A stretch of 64,000 nucleotides of DNA from Pseudodesulfovibrio sp. 5S69 (GTDB taxonomy: Bacteria > Desulfobacterota > Desulfovibrionia > Desulfovibrionales > Desulfovibrionaceae): NCBI RefSeq assembly GCF_037094465.1, contig NZ_CP146609.1, positions 3,343,501-3,407,500 of the forward strand, read 5' to 3'. The position numbers and the translations under genes are program-made. The notes under the pieces are model-generated. The model saw nothing but the letters and a program-made list of their open reading frames with translations. It was not told where the DNA came from and did no database searches. This document shows, one piece after another, positions 52,331-61,863 of the stretch (position 1 is its first letter; every line of letters starts with the position of its first letter).

Positions 52331-53458
52331 TCATTCAGGGCCCCCGCTGAATTGTTCCCCTGCGAGCACGGCCCGAACCGTGCCCTGGATTTTTTCATCG
52401 AACAGGCTCCGGCTAAACAGGTCATGGGCGAGCGTGGACGAATTCCCGCCCATCTCATTGACCTTGTCGCGGTCATGTACAAGTGCCATTATACGGTCTC
52501 CCCATGCCTCCATGGGAGCGTCGTACGGCATCAAGTAGCCGTTCCAACCATCCTTCACAATATCGACGAGCCCCCCGACGCTCCTGGCTATGACGGGCAG
52601 CCCGCAAGCCATGGCCTCGGTCACCACCAACCCGAGTTGGTCGCGCCTGGTTGGAAAGACGAACACATCCGCCTGCCGGAAAAGCGCGGGCATCTCATCA
52701 TACGGGATATTCGTACGTCTCTTCACTCCAGGCGGAAATGCCCGGCCATCGAGACCGGCATCGGAAGAAACAATGGTCAGCGTGCACCAGGGAGACAGTG
52801 TCTCTTCAAACAGCCGGAGGAGTTCCTCCCCCCCCTTGCGGGTGAAATCATTCCCCACGAAAAGCAGTCGAAGGGGCTGATCTGCAGGCGAATAACCTTC
52901 CTTGGGTTTCCACCGGTCCAAATCCAATGGGGGGTAGCAGGTCACGATTCTCTCAGGGACGACACGAAAATCTTCGGCAAGCGACCGGGCGCACCAATCG
53001 GTTCGGGGAAAACACGCTTTGAGTTTGCGGAATATGGGACCGAACATCCCCTTATAGAGCAGAAAAAGAACATTTTTCTTGAATTGCTCCTTCAGGGACG
53101 ATCGCTCCAAGGCGATAAGGGAACGTGCCGCGACCGGGGTGGAATCGAGACAGACCAGTGTGGGAATGCTTCCCGCATATTTCCGAACAGGCCACAACAT
53201 CTCGAAGCTACCCACCAGGATCACGTCATAACTGGAAAAATCCACGTCTTTCACCTTTTGAGAAATAACCCATGCCGCCTCCAATATGCTGCTGAGACGA
53301 AGCAGCCGGGGAAGCGGATACGTGGCGTAATCCGTGACATCGAAATAGACGGCATCGACCTCCAGAAGCTCCATGTCTTCGAGAGTCCTCTTGAGCTTGG
53401 CACTGATCACCTTGCCGCCGAGCAAATTCGTCAACAGGCAAAGCATTCTTTTAGGCAT
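52331..53458 (-). CDS. Family 4 glycosyltransferase
   Basis: 375 residues from the ATG at 53458, nine bases after GGGAGG. GT-B features: DVILVGSFEMLWPVRKY, SIPTLVCLDSTPVAARSL, RLLFVGNDFTRKGGEELLRLFEE, and the donor site VFPTRRDQLGLVVTEAMACGLPVIARSVGGLVDIV. RDQLGLVVTEAMA gives the E-x7-E-like pattern of retaining GT4 enzymes. Donor and acceptor are unknown. IS remnants lie on both sides (52108 and 53592), so this gene may have been carried or bracketed by element copies. Confidence 0.88.
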   Translation of the reverse strand: MPKRMLCLLTNLLGGKVISAKLKRTLEDMELLEVDAVYFDVTDYATYPLPRLLRLSSILEAAWVISQKVKDVDFSSYDVILVGSFEMLWPVRKYAGSIPTLVCLDSTPVAARSLIALERSSLKEQFKKNVLFLLYKGMFGPIFRKLKACFPRTDWCARSLAEDFRVVPERIVTCYPPLDLDRWKPKEGYSPADQPLRLLFVGNDFTRKGGEELLRLFEETLSPWCTLTIVSSDAGLDGRAFPPGVKRRTNIPYDEMPALFRQADVFVFPTRRDQLGLVVTEAMACGLPVIARSVGGLVDIVKDGWNGYLMPYDAPMEAWGDRIMALVHDRDKVNEMGGNSSTLAHDLFSRSLFDEKIQGTVRAVLAGEQFSGGPE

Positions 53459-53591
53459 CAATATATCCTCCCTAACCCGAGCGATTCTCCAGTCTGACAC
53501 AACATCAAAGCTGGCATATCCCATTGTTTTTGTTTATAATCACATCCAGCCACTATATCATGAACGTTTCACCCATTTAGTAGAGGGCTGG

Positions 53592-54843
53592 ATGTCCAAA
53601 CGCAAACGCAATAGAGCAATATTCATCGACGATGTCCAGGTCACCAGCGACGGCCTGACAGGCCGGGCCTAGCTCAACCTCTTTGCTCGCTACCTTCGTG
53701 GCATTGACCTTTTCCCCCACACCAACCGCCTTTTCGGCTCCGTACGCAAGAACCCCAAAGGCACACCCATCGACGAAATCTTCCAGCAGGTTTTCTGCTT
53801 TTCTTTGACGGCACAAGTCGCCATCTCGCCCACTTCGACATCCTGGCCCAGGATCCCGGTTATGCCGCCGCCATCGAATCGAACATGGAGGCCATGGCCT
53901 CCTCGCACACCGTCAAACGATTCAACCGGGCTTTCTCCCAGCAACGGACCTACCTGTCCCGACGCCTGCTTCAGCAGCTTTTCCTCTGGCGGCTCAGGAG
54001 TGCCCGCCCCGAAGTGATCGAGCTGAACATCGACACCATGGTCATGGACAACGACCAAGCGGCAAAGCGCCATGGTGTCAAGCCCACTTACAAGAAGGTC
54101 AAGGGCTTCCAGCCTCTCCAAATGACCTGGGGCCGCTCCATCATCGACGCCGTTTTTCGCGGCGGCGACAAGCGCTCGAACAACGGCGACACTGCCGAAA
54201 AAATGATCCGCCATGTAGTACGCATGATCCGCACACGATACAGCCAGCCTATGATCATCACTTTGGCAAGACCGACGAGAACATCTGGCAGTGCTTCGAG
54301 TTCGGCGACCGCCGCCAGTCCTGGGACCGCTTCTACATGGCCATCTTCTGGCGTCCCCTGCTGGAGGAGAAGCAGCTCCTGCTTCCCGTAGCGCGGCCCG
54401 GAACGCCGGCCTACACCAACCTTGGCATGGGTGAGCCATCGACCAGCAACTGCGTGAAGCCGGTCTTGATTACCAGGCCGAGACCAATGCCGTCATCCAC
54501 TCCTACCATCAGCGCGGGGCGGATGAACCTGTGCACAGGGCCTTCAATGAATTTGGCTCCAAAGAACTGCCGTTTACGCATTTCATTCACAACACCGCCT
54601 TCTACTACATCATGCTCCTGGACTTCTTCCTGTTCGAAGCGTTCAAAGAGGATGTCAGCTCCCCGGTGGTCCCGGCGAAGGCTTTCCAGACAACGCTTCG
54701 CCGCAGGCTGGTGGACGTGGCAGCCAAGGTGGTGTCCCACGCAGGCAAGACCGTACTCAAAGTCACGGCTGTAGCCATGGAATCTTTGCATTTCAAAGAG
54801 CTATGGGAGCGATGTTTGTGCGCACCCCGTTTCGCCTGGGGCT
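53592..54843 (+). pseudogene. Broken IS1380-like transposase gene
   Basis: The frame opens with MSKRKRNRAIFIDDVQVTSDGLTGRA, hits an in-frame TAG at 53670-53672, and continues as LNLFARYLRGIDLFP. A missing T near 53808 shifts the frame; GTSRHLAHFDILAQDPGYAAAIE follows and leads into IELNIDTMVMDNDQAAKRHGV and FQPLQMTWGRSIIDAVFRGG, a DDE transposase core of the IS1380 (group 1) type. More shifts near 54240 and 54400 precede the C-terminal HNTAFYYIMLLDFFLFEAF and KAFQTTLRRRLVDVAAKVV. The element cannot make active enzyme. Terminal inverted repeats were not recognised. Confidence 0.82.
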
Positions 54844-55082
54844 GAACCGAGCCCTTGCCCCGTGAACATCGACGGGAGAAGCGTGTCCTCCGACGCTGCC
54901 AAAAGGGCCTGATTCGCCCTCTTCATACTGCTTTTGTCCTCATTGCCATCAAATCCAGGCTCGGACCGGCTCCTTTTCGCGTCACTTGCGCCGGTTTTTG
55001 CTCCGGATAAGTCTTGCAGCGGTAGAAGCGCCCGATTTAGGTCCTCCCAACAACCGTCAAACCAATACGACCGGGATTTCTG
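54844..55082. other. Region without recognisable genes after the transposase relic
   Basis: About 240 bases with no open frame of coding quality on either strand. It may be the remaining 3' end of the IS plus decayed flanking DNA. Confidence 0.4.
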
Positions 55083-55568
55083 TCAGCCAACCGCCCCCGG
55101 CACCACCCATCGCAATGCGAATGCTGCATCAGATTCAAATCTGCCCTCTATCCGATGCAGAAACATTTCCGCACGCCTTGGCCCTCCACCCAAAAAATTG
55201 CACGCTCCCAGGCTCAAAAAATGAAATTTTGAAACCGCCTCGGGGCAATACTCCTTGGTCCGAAGCAACTGTTCGCTGGCGCGGCGGCCACAACATGCCC
55301 GAGAGTCATCGTGATCAGGAAACGGGGGAAGGTGCGCAACGTTCACATGGACTATGGAAGATTCATCGCCTTGAATGATCGGCGCACCATTGCCCGCCCC
55401 GGTGGCGGAGAGGAAAAAGGCGATGATAAGCCCCAACGGGACAACCAAGTCATACTCGACCGGGGTCGGCAGCCAGACCGACAAGACGATGATGAGTCAG
55501 GTGATGGCCATTCCGGTGAGGCTGCCCCATCCCATCCAGGCAAGGCTTCGCTTGATATACTGCGCCAC
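55083..55568 (-). pseudogene. Decayed small membrane protein gene
   Basis: From a GTG at 55568 that overlaps the stop of the upstream GT fragment (TAGTG), the frame reads VAQYIKRSLAWMGWGSLTGMAIT, then a TGA at 55497-55499, then LIIVLSVWLPTPVEYDLVV and LGLIIAFFLSATGAGNG, two membrane helices. A TGG-to-TGA change would explain the stop. The remaining frame to 55083 has poor coding character. No family is recognised. Overlapping stop and start suggest it was once coupled to the glycosyltransferase upstream. Confidence 0.45.
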
Positions 55569-55870
55569 TATTCACTCTCTCCGCTATACCCATTAAATCG
55601 GATGCCCCCGGGCCAGGATTCGTCGGGCAGCACCTCCTCCAACATCTTCCGAAAGCATTCAACGTACCTTTTTTCCCAGTACGGTTTGCACCCGAAGTTT
55701 TCCGACTTCTCCCATCCTGTGACGCAATTCGCCGTCACCCAGTAGTGTCCGCAGCTTATCGGCCAGATCCTCAGCGCTCTCGGGCTCCACGAGGAACCCA
55801 GCTTCACCGTCCACGGTGACGTTATGGATACCGCCCAAGTGATGATCTGGCCGACGAAATCAGCCCCACC
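55568..55870 (-). pseudogene. C-terminal fragment of a family 4 glycosyltransferase
   Basis: On the minus strand one frame gives LGGIHNVTVDGEAGFLVEP, then EDLADKLRTLLGDGELRHRMG and a stop near 55665; a frameshift joins it to KRYVECFRKMLEEVLPDE in the frame that ends at 55568. This is the end of a GT4 donor domain (glycine loop, then the terminal helix). The first 250 or more residues are missing; the intact GT gene at 55906 abuts it on the left of the transcript, so a deletion or replacement has occurred here. Confidence 0.75.
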
Positions 55871-55905
55871 CTGCCATGCCATATTCCCATTAATAGGCCG
55901 CAAGC

Positions 55906-57090
55906 TCATTGTTTATTTACCGTTGCTGGATCAATTTCGAAACCATTGAGTAACAGGCCGTGAGTCGGTGCATTGGGATCGCTGACAATATCAATCATTT
56001 TCGCAAAATTCACGACATACATTTCATCAGAAAAATTTGTCTTTATGAATTTGCGACCAGCCTCTCCCATGTGCTTTTGCATCAATGGATCGGAAAGCAA
56101 CTTTTTCATACTTTCCGCCAGCGCAACATAGTCTTCTGAAGGAACAACGAAACCGTTGACCCCATCCTTTATTATGTTGGGAGTCCCTCCGACATTCGTC
56201 CCTATACAAGGCTTCCCGGTTGCCATCGCTTCCAAAAAAACCCTTGCGACTCCTTCCGTTCTTGAAGGCAGCACTAAAGCCGTACATTTTCCTATATACT
56301 GAGCGACTTCCTCGTAATTAACAGGATTGTGTATCTCAACATTTCCTATTTCGGCTGCTCTGGCTACCCAACTACTTCTTTCTGGCTCTCTACAATGCCC
56401 CATAACAAGCAATCTTGTTGTAGGGAAATCTTTTTGAATCAACGAAAATGCTTTCAATAAAATATCAACACCTTTCAGATAAAATGGAAACCCCAAGCAA
56501 TACAGGTAATTATCATCTTCATTAGATGGCAAAAAAATACTTGTTGGAACGTAGTCATGGAACATGACTATTTTCTTATTCTTTATAACAGAATACCACT
56601 CTTCAAACTGCTCATTATCCAATAATTTAACGCAATCTGATGACATAAGAGAAATATTACCTATTAAATTGTATAACTTTCTCTTTATCAACCCAACACG
56701 CTTACCACTGAGGCGGGCAGCTTTTGCATCTTTGATATGTCCATTGACTTCGACGATAAGTTTTGCACCAGTAAAGAACTTAACGACTGCACCAATTATC
56801 CCCAATGTCAGCGGGTCATAACTGATAATAACGTCCACTTTCTCCCGCCTTGCCAAGCGGATCCCGCGAAACATCATTCCAAAAACTCGCCATATCTTCA
56901 GCTTCCAGGTCCAAGGAACAACTTGAGGCTGGACGTGCAGAGTGGCGGAAGCAAACTTGTCCCCATCAAAAGCAAGGTCACCCGTCACGAGAATATGAAA
57001 TTCATAGTCCTCCGGCATGCCTTCATACCGGGAACGGAAATGCGGCGCGCCCAGTGATCCTTTGGGTGGGAGTATGTCCAATATCTTCAT
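55906..57090 (-). CDS. Family 4 glycosyltransferase
   Basis: 394 residues from the ATG at 57090 with GGAG nine bases upstream; the open frame further 5' is antisense-like noise. GT-B features: VDVIISYDPLTLGIIGAVV, LIVEVNGHIKDAK, YCLGFPFYLKGVDILLKAFSL, LLVMGHCREPER and LPSRTEGVARVFLEAMATGKPCIGTNVGGTPNII, with the E-x7-E motif. The middle (56,260-56,760) is clearly AT-richer than the 5' end, which hints at a recombinant gene. Its last bases overlap the start of the broken GT fragment region. Confidence 0.88.
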   Translation of the reverse strand: MKILDILPPKGSLGAPHFRSRYEGMPEDYEFHILVTGDLAFDGDKFASATLHVQPQVVPWTWKLKIWRVFGMMFRGIRLARREKVDVIISYDPLTLGIIGAVVKFFTGAKLIVEVNGHIKDAKAARLSGKRVGLIKRKLYNLIGNISLMSSDCVKLLDNEQFEEWYSVIKNKKIVMFHDYVPTSIFLPSNEDDNYLYCLGFPFYLKGVDILLKAFSLIQKDFPTTRLLVMGHCREPERSSWVARAAEIGNVEIHNPVNYEEVAQYIGKCTALVLPSRTEGVARVFLEAMATGKPCIGTNVGGTPNIIKDGVNGFVVPSEDYVALAESMKKLLSDPLMQKHMGEAGRKFIKTNFSDEMYVVNFAKMIDIVSDPNAPTHGLLLNGFEIDPATVNKQ

Positions 57091-57104
57091 CACGGCGTTC
57101 TCCG

Positions 57105-58127
57105 TCAGCGCTTCTCTTTCAGCAAGTGCAGGATGTGCCCCCGCAGGCATTCCACGTGTTTTTTCAAGGAATACTTTTCCCAGACTTCGGCGTGGGCGGC
57201 CTTGCCGACCTTCCGACGCAATTCCGGCTCCAGAACAAGACGGGTCACGACGCGTTCGAACTCGTCGACCGTATTCACGAAAAACCCGGTCTCGCCGTCC
57301 CGGACCACGAGCTTTTCCGAGGCCGTGGGGTGGACCACGGCGGGCAGCCCGGCGGCCATGTAGCTCAGGACCTTGTTGGGATCCTTGAAGTGCTGCAAAT
57401 TGGAGGTGTCCCGCCAACGAAAGGCGATGTCGGCCAACAGCATCTCACGGGGCCACGTCTCGTTGTCGAAGGTCCGGTATTCGATCCAGTCATGCTCGCC
57501 CTTTTGGTCCGTATCGTAGACCACCCGGCAGCCGTGCCTGTCCTTCAGGCGGCGCAACGCGGGCAGGATCGCTTCGTTCTGCGGCTGGTTCAGCGAGACC
57601 CCGGTCCAGTAGAGGACGACCCCGCGCGTGGCGTCGGTCGCTTCCTTGAAGTGAAGCTCGTTGTCGCCGTTGTATATCTGCCGGGGCACTTCGAGGGGCC
57701 GCATGCCCGCCCTGGCCACGACGTCAGCCAGCAGCGGGGTGGCGATGAAACAGCCGTCGACCAGGGAAAACCGTTTGGCCGCAGACCATTCCGTGGAAAA
57801 ATACCGCAGCCTTTTCGCCAGCCGCAACACGGCGTTGTCTTCATATACGGACGGGTAGATAAACGTATCGTGATAATCCAAAATCAAAATCCGGCCGGCC
57901 GCCTTCAGCGCCTTGAGCAAACTCAATTCCGGAATATATTTGATGAATACGAGAATATCGTAGGACAACAGTTCCTGAAGATCAAAAGGTTCCCAATCGA
58001 AGCATCCGCATTCGAAACCATCATGCCGTGCGAGCTCGTCGGCCACCTTCACGCCAGCCTGAAAGAAAGAGTTGGAGGTGGTCTCCGGACCAAAGCCGAC
58101 TCGGACAACGGATTTTTCATCAGCCAC
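57105..58127 (-). CDS. Glycosyltransferase, GT-B type
   Basis: 340 residues from a GTG at 58127, six bases after AAGGAG and overlapping the upstream stop by eight bases. The N-terminal part is short (VGFGPETTSNSFFQAGVKVADEL); ILILDYHDTFIYPSVYEDNAVLRLAKRL and GCFIATPLLADVV are in the middle, and the C-terminal half has DPNKVLSYMAAGLPAVVHPTASE followed by VRDGETGFFVNTVDEFE. This is a GT4/GT1-like C-terminal donor fold, with a divergent N terminus. Coupled to the GT4 gene upstream by overlap. Confidence 0.82.
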   Translation of the reverse strand: MADEKSVVRVGFGPETTSNSFFQAGVKVADELARHDGFECGCFDWEPFDLQELLSYDILVFIKYIPELSLLKALKAAGRILILDYHDTFIYPSVYEDNAVLRLAKRLRYFSTEWSAAKRFSLVDGCFIATPLLADVVARAGMRPLEVPRQIYNGDNELHFKEATDATRGVVLYWTGVSLNQPQNEAILPALRRLKDRHGCRVVYDTDQKGEHDWIEYRTFDNETWPREMLLADIAFRWRDTSNLQHFKDPNKVLSYMAAGLPAVVHPTASEKLVVRDGETGFFVNTVDEFERVVTRLVLEPELRRKVGKAAHAEVWEKYSLKKHVECLRGHILHLLKEKR

Positions 58128-59358
58128 GGGCTGCTCCTTTTTTCAACATGCCGACTGCGACGGCCTCGTGCATCCGTCCGACCACGGCGTCCCAGGAATA
58201 ACGGGACAGGGCCAGTTTGCGCCCTTCCGCGCCCAGCCGCCGCCGGACGTCCTCGTCGCCCATCAACTCCAGGCAACGCCGAGCAAAGGGCGCGGCCTCG
58301 TCCTCAATACACAGGTGGCGGCTGTTCTCGCACAGGATGCCCTCGCAGCCCAGCGTGGTGGAAAGCACGGCCTTCCCCATGGCAAAGGCCTCGAATATCT
58401 TGAGCCGGGTCCCGCCGCCGTAGCGCAGGGGCACGACCACCACCGAGGCCTCGCGGACAAAGGGGCGCACGTCGTCCACCGTACCGGTGACTATCACCCC
58501 AGCCGCCGGGGCGTGCAGGGCCTGAACGTCCGGGTGGGGGCTGCGCCCGACTATGGTGATGCGGGCCTCGGGCCGGACGGCCCGGATGGCGGGCAGGATG
58601 TCGCGGACGAACCACTTCATGCCGTCGATGTTCGGCATCCAGTCCATGGAACCGACGAAGACCAAGTTGTCCGCCCGTCCCGCAGGATCCTCGGTCGGGG
58701 TGTAAAAATCCACGTCCACGCCGTTTTCCACCAGCACCGACTTACCCGCTCCGCTCAGGCGGTCGATCTCCCCGCCGTCCTCGCCGGACACGGTCAGGAC
58801 CATGTCCGCCTCGCGGAAGGCCCGCGTCTCCAAGCGGCGCATGTTCCGGGCGTGCAGCCCCAGGGCCAGACGACGCGGCAGGGAACGCTCCAGGTCACGC
58901 ATGCGTTCCGCTATCTGGTACTCCACATTGTGGGCGTTCAGGGTCGTAAAGGGCGCGCCATGGCCGTTGCCCAGGCTGCCCAGAATGCCCGCAAGGTGGA
59001 TGGTGTCCACGTGCACCAGGTCGTAGTTCGGGGCGAGTTCCCGGAGCCGTGCCTCGAAATCCGCCCTGGCGTACTTGACCGTGGAAACCGGCAATCCCCG
59101 GACCAAGGCGGCCAGCAGGTCGGACGGCGCGGCGGGCCGGTTGAGGTCGGGGTTCTCCACGCCGAAAACATCTCTCACGCCCAGGGTGGCCGCCGCTTCG
59201 CGCCATCCGGCCTCCACTGCGGGATCGATGAAATGCAGCACATCCACGTCATAGCGGTCCATAAACCCGGAAAGAATATTCCAGGTCCGGATCTTGGCCC
59301 CGGTATCCAGCGGATACGGCGGACGGGCCGTGGCGAACAGCACGCTTCCCCGGCTCAT
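58120..59358 (-). CDS. Family 4 glycosyltransferase
   Basis: 412 residues from the ATG at 59358, which overlaps the upstream stop as ATGA. The N terminus (LFATARPPYPLDTGAKIRTWNIL) is typical of the sugar transferase group with PEP-CTERM/EpsH-associated or Stp1-like members. Further motifs: TTLNAHNVEYQIAERM, NLVFVGSMDWMPNIDGMKWFV, ARITIVGRSPHPDVQAL and VPLRYGGGTRLKIFEAFAMGKAVLSTTLGCEGI. The last contains the E-x7-T/E donor motif. It belongs to the tightly packed four-gene run 57105-61863. Confidence 0.9.
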   Translation of the reverse strand: MSRGSVLFATARPPYPLDTGAKIRTWNILSGFMDRYDVDVLHFIDPAVEAGWREAAATLGVRDVFGVENPDLNRPAAPSDLLAALVRGLPVSTVKYARADFEARLRELAPNYDLVHVDTIHLAGILGSLGNGHGAPFTTLNAHNVEYQIAERMRDLERSLPRRLALGLHARNMRRLETRAFREADMVLTVSGEDGGEIDRLSGAGKSVLVENGVDVDFYTPTEDPAGRADNLVFVGSMDWMPNIDGMKWFVRDILPAIRAVRPEARITIVGRSPHPDVQALHAPAAGVIVTGTVDDVRPFVREASVVVVPLRYGGGTRLKIFEAFAMGKAVLSTTLGCEGILCENSRHLCIEDEAAPFARRCLELMGDEDVRRRLGAEGRKLALSRYSWDAVVGRMHEAVAVGMLKKGAARG

Positions 59359-60497
59359 GCGCCCGCCCTCTCCATGACTTCGCGCATGGCATCCGCGATG
59401 CGCCGCACGCAGGATTCCGGGTTGAAGCGATCCCTGTCGACCAGGCATCGCTCGCGCATGGCGTGCAGCCTGTCCGGGGCGTCCAGCAGACGCTCCACCG
59501 ACTCGACCAGCGTGGGCACGTCGTTTCGCTCCATGACGACGCCGGTCTCGCCGTGGGTGACGATCTCGGGGATCCCCATGGAGTCCGAGACCACGGCGGG
59601 CAGCCCGCAGGCCTGAGCCTCCTTCAAGACGTTGGGATAGGCGTCGTGCCGGGCGGGGTGGAGAATGAGGGAGGCGGAGAGGTACTCCTCCATCAGCGTC
59701 CCGAAGGGGACCAGGCCCAGGTGACGTGCCCCCTCCGGCAGGGGCTCGTCCGCCGCCACGCCCACCAGCACCAGCTCCAGTCCGGGCCGGCGGCGGCGAA
59801 GCTCCTTGAAGGCCTCGAAAACCAGGTCCCCGCCCTTGCGGTAAAATTCCGTTGCCGCGAAGAGCAGCTTTTCCTTGCGGCCGGCCAGGACCCGGTCCGC
59901 GTCCGGGTAGGGAATCTTGCACGCGGTGGGGGCCACCATGACCCTTTCCGGCGGCAGGCCGTAATCCTCGATCATGGACCGGCGGGTGCACTCGCTGTAG
60001 GTGAAGACCATGTCCTTGGCCTGCATGGAGGCCCTTTCGAGCTCGTAGAACCGCTCCCTGAGCCGGGAGAAACGCCTCGGCATCCAGTCAGGCCAGAGAC
60101 GCTCGACCATGGCCACGTTCTGGTCATGGTAGGAAAAATGGACCATGCCCTGTGCCTTCACCGGGCCGAAGAGGCATCCCACCTGAAAAGTCGCGCCGAT
60201 GCCGACGGTGCGGTCCAGGGCTTTCTGGAAGCGCCGGGTCCTGGCCTTGAACGCCGCCGGGAACTTGGCGGCCCATTCCAGTTGGCGATGGTACTCCCGG
60301 CGCAGGTCCATGGGCCGGGCCAGAAGTGCCTTGGCCAGGCAGGCGCAACCGATCCGCTTCTTCACGAAAGGCGTGTCCGCGTTGACCATGGCCACGTTGA
60401 AGGACTCCCCCAGCCCGGCGTACAGCCAGTTCTTGCTGGTTCCGGCCTGGAGGTTCGGGCTGGCCCACTGATCAAGGATAAACAACGGCGGCTTCAC
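59355..60497 (-). CDS. Family 4 glycosyltransferase
   Basis: 380 residues from a GTG at 60497, six bases after GGGAGGGG; an in-frame ATG at 60548 lacks a ribosome site and would overlap the polymerase gene. Motifs: FSYHDQNVAMVERLWPDWMP, VFTYSECTRRSMIEDYGLPPERV, LLFAATEFYRKGGDLVFEAFKEL and LHPARHDAYPNVLKEAQACGLPAVVSDSMGIPEIV, all of the GT4 donor fold. The stop overlaps the next start by four bases. Confidence 0.88.
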   Translation of the reverse strand: MKPPLFILDQWASPNLQAGTSKNWLYAGLGESFNVAMVNADTPFVKKRIGCACLAKALLARPMDLRREYHRQLEWAAKFPAAFKARTRRFQKALDRTVGIGATFQVGCLFGPVKAQGMVHFSYHDQNVAMVERLWPDWMPRRFSRLRERFYELERASMQAKDMVFTYSECTRRSMIEDYGLPPERVMVAPTACKIPYPDADRVLAGRKEKLLFAATEFYRKGGDLVFEAFKELRRRRPGLELVLVGVAADEPLPEGARHLGLVPFGTLMEEYLSASLILHPARHDAYPNVLKEAQACGLPAVVSDSMGIPEIVTHGETGVVMERNDVPTLVESVERLLDAPDRLHAMRERCLVDRDRFNPESCVRRIADAMREVMERAGA

Positions 60498-60552
60498 GAC
60501 AGCCCCTCCCCGCTCCCTGGCGACATCCGCCCTTCGATGCTTCGGCAAGGGC

Positions 60553-61863
60553 TCATTTCGGTTTCCTCATGGTGTACCGCCTTCTCCCGGCAAGGGGGGC
60601 ACCCTCCGACAGGACCGGGGTTTCCTTCGAGACCGGGACATCCCGGACAGGGACCTCCGCCGGCCGGGGGGTCTCCATGGCCAGGACCCGCTCGCGGATC
60701 ATGGCGATGGTCAACACGAAATACAGGACGATGTGGTAGCCCCAAGAGAGAAACATGCCCCCCGCCAGAAAACTTACCAGGGATAATCTCATTCCCTGGC
60801 CCAGCCAGTCACTCTCGTCCGCGGGCTTGGCCAGCTTGTACGCGGAAAAAATCATGCCCAAGAAGGCAATCAGACCGGGAAGCCCCAACTCGACGGCGAT
60901 TTCCAGATAGGTGTTGTGAGCCTTTCGCCATGCACTTCCTCCGTTGACGCTTCCTTCCGCCACTCGGAATGTCCCAAGCCCCGTACCCAGTATTGGATTC
61001 TCCATGAAAAGAACCAGCCCGTTCTCCCAGATGTCCAACCGCCCGCCCTTGGCCGTCACGTTGTAATCATCCTCCAGATTGAAAATGGAGTTGAACCGCT
61101 CCAACCTCTCCGAGGGAATGACCGCCAGGACGATTGCCAATCCCAAAAAACCCAGCAGACAAAGCCGCGCGATTCCCTTGACCCCTTTGGAAAGCCCCCA
61201 GATCGAAAGGGTTACGCTTCCGGCCACCAATCCACCGCGGGATTGGGTTAGAATAATGACTCCCACCCCCATGACTGTGAACAAATATAAGCACCACCGG
61301 TAGAACACCCTGATGTGCTTGGCGGACGGGAGGATAAGAGCGAGTATCATGATGAAAAAGAGTGCCGTGTCGTTGGGATCGTAAGAAAGATTCGCCGCAA
61401 CCCTGGTGTGCTCAACATAAATCGGAGAGATATAGCAGCCCACCTCCAGGACGAAAGCACTTAATACAATCCCAACCAAACAATATGTTAAATCTGCTCT
61501 CCGGTTCACCTGGCAATTGAGCACCACCAGAATGATGCCGAAATATACGCAAAATTCCTTGAATTTGTACAGGGATGCCGACCGATAGACACTCATGACG
61601 ATACTCAGGAACATTATTGCCAACAGGAAGGCGAACCACTTGAATGTCATGGAATGCCAAAACAACGCCAGGCGAGGTTTAGTAAGTCCTCGATTCAGGA
61701 GTGTAGCCAGAGTAATGACAATCACGAACAGGAAAAGCGGTCGCACAGGCGCAAGCCATGGGAATATCTCATGGACCCGTCCGAACAGGAAAAACGGCAT
61801 GACCGCTACCAGCCAATCCATCAACCGTGGCCGCCGTTTAACGGCCCCCAACGCCTGATTCAT
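60553..61863 (-). CDS. O-antigen polymerase/ligase family membrane protein (Wzy/WaaL type)
   Basis: 436 residues with about ten to eleven membrane helices. The Wzy_C core is visible as DPNDTALFFIMILALILP, VGVIILTQSRGGLVAGSVTL with the conserved SRGG, and after a large periplasmic loop GRLDIWENGLVLFMENPILGTGLGTFR, then AHNTYLEIAVELGLPGLIAF. These mark the O-antigen ligase/polymerase superfamily. It either polymerises repeat units or transfers the glycan to its acceptor. GGGAGG is seven bases before the ATG, which overlaps the stop of the GT4 gene upstream (ATGA). Confidence 0.92.
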   Translation of the reverse strand: MNQALGAVKRRPRLMDWLVAVMPFFLFGRVHEIFPWLAPVRPLFLFVIVITLATLLNRGLTKPRLALFWHSMTFKWFAFLLAIMFLSIVMSVYRSASLYKFKEFCVYFGIILVVLNCQVNRRADLTYCLVGIVLSAFVLEVGCYISPIYVEHTRVAANLSYDPNDTALFFIMILALILPSAKHIRVFYRWCLYLFTVMGVGVIILTQSRGGLVAGSVTLSIWGLSKGVKGIARLCLLGFLGLAIVLAVIPSERLERFNSIFNLEDDYNVTAKGGRLDIWENGLVLFMENPILGTGLGTFRVAEGSVNGGSAWRKAHNTYLEIAVELGLPGLIAFLGMIFSAYKLAKPADESDWLGQGMRLSLVSFLAGGMFLSWGYHIVLYFVLTIAMIRERVLAMETPRPAEVPVRDVPVSKETPVLSEGAPLAGRRRYTMRKPK

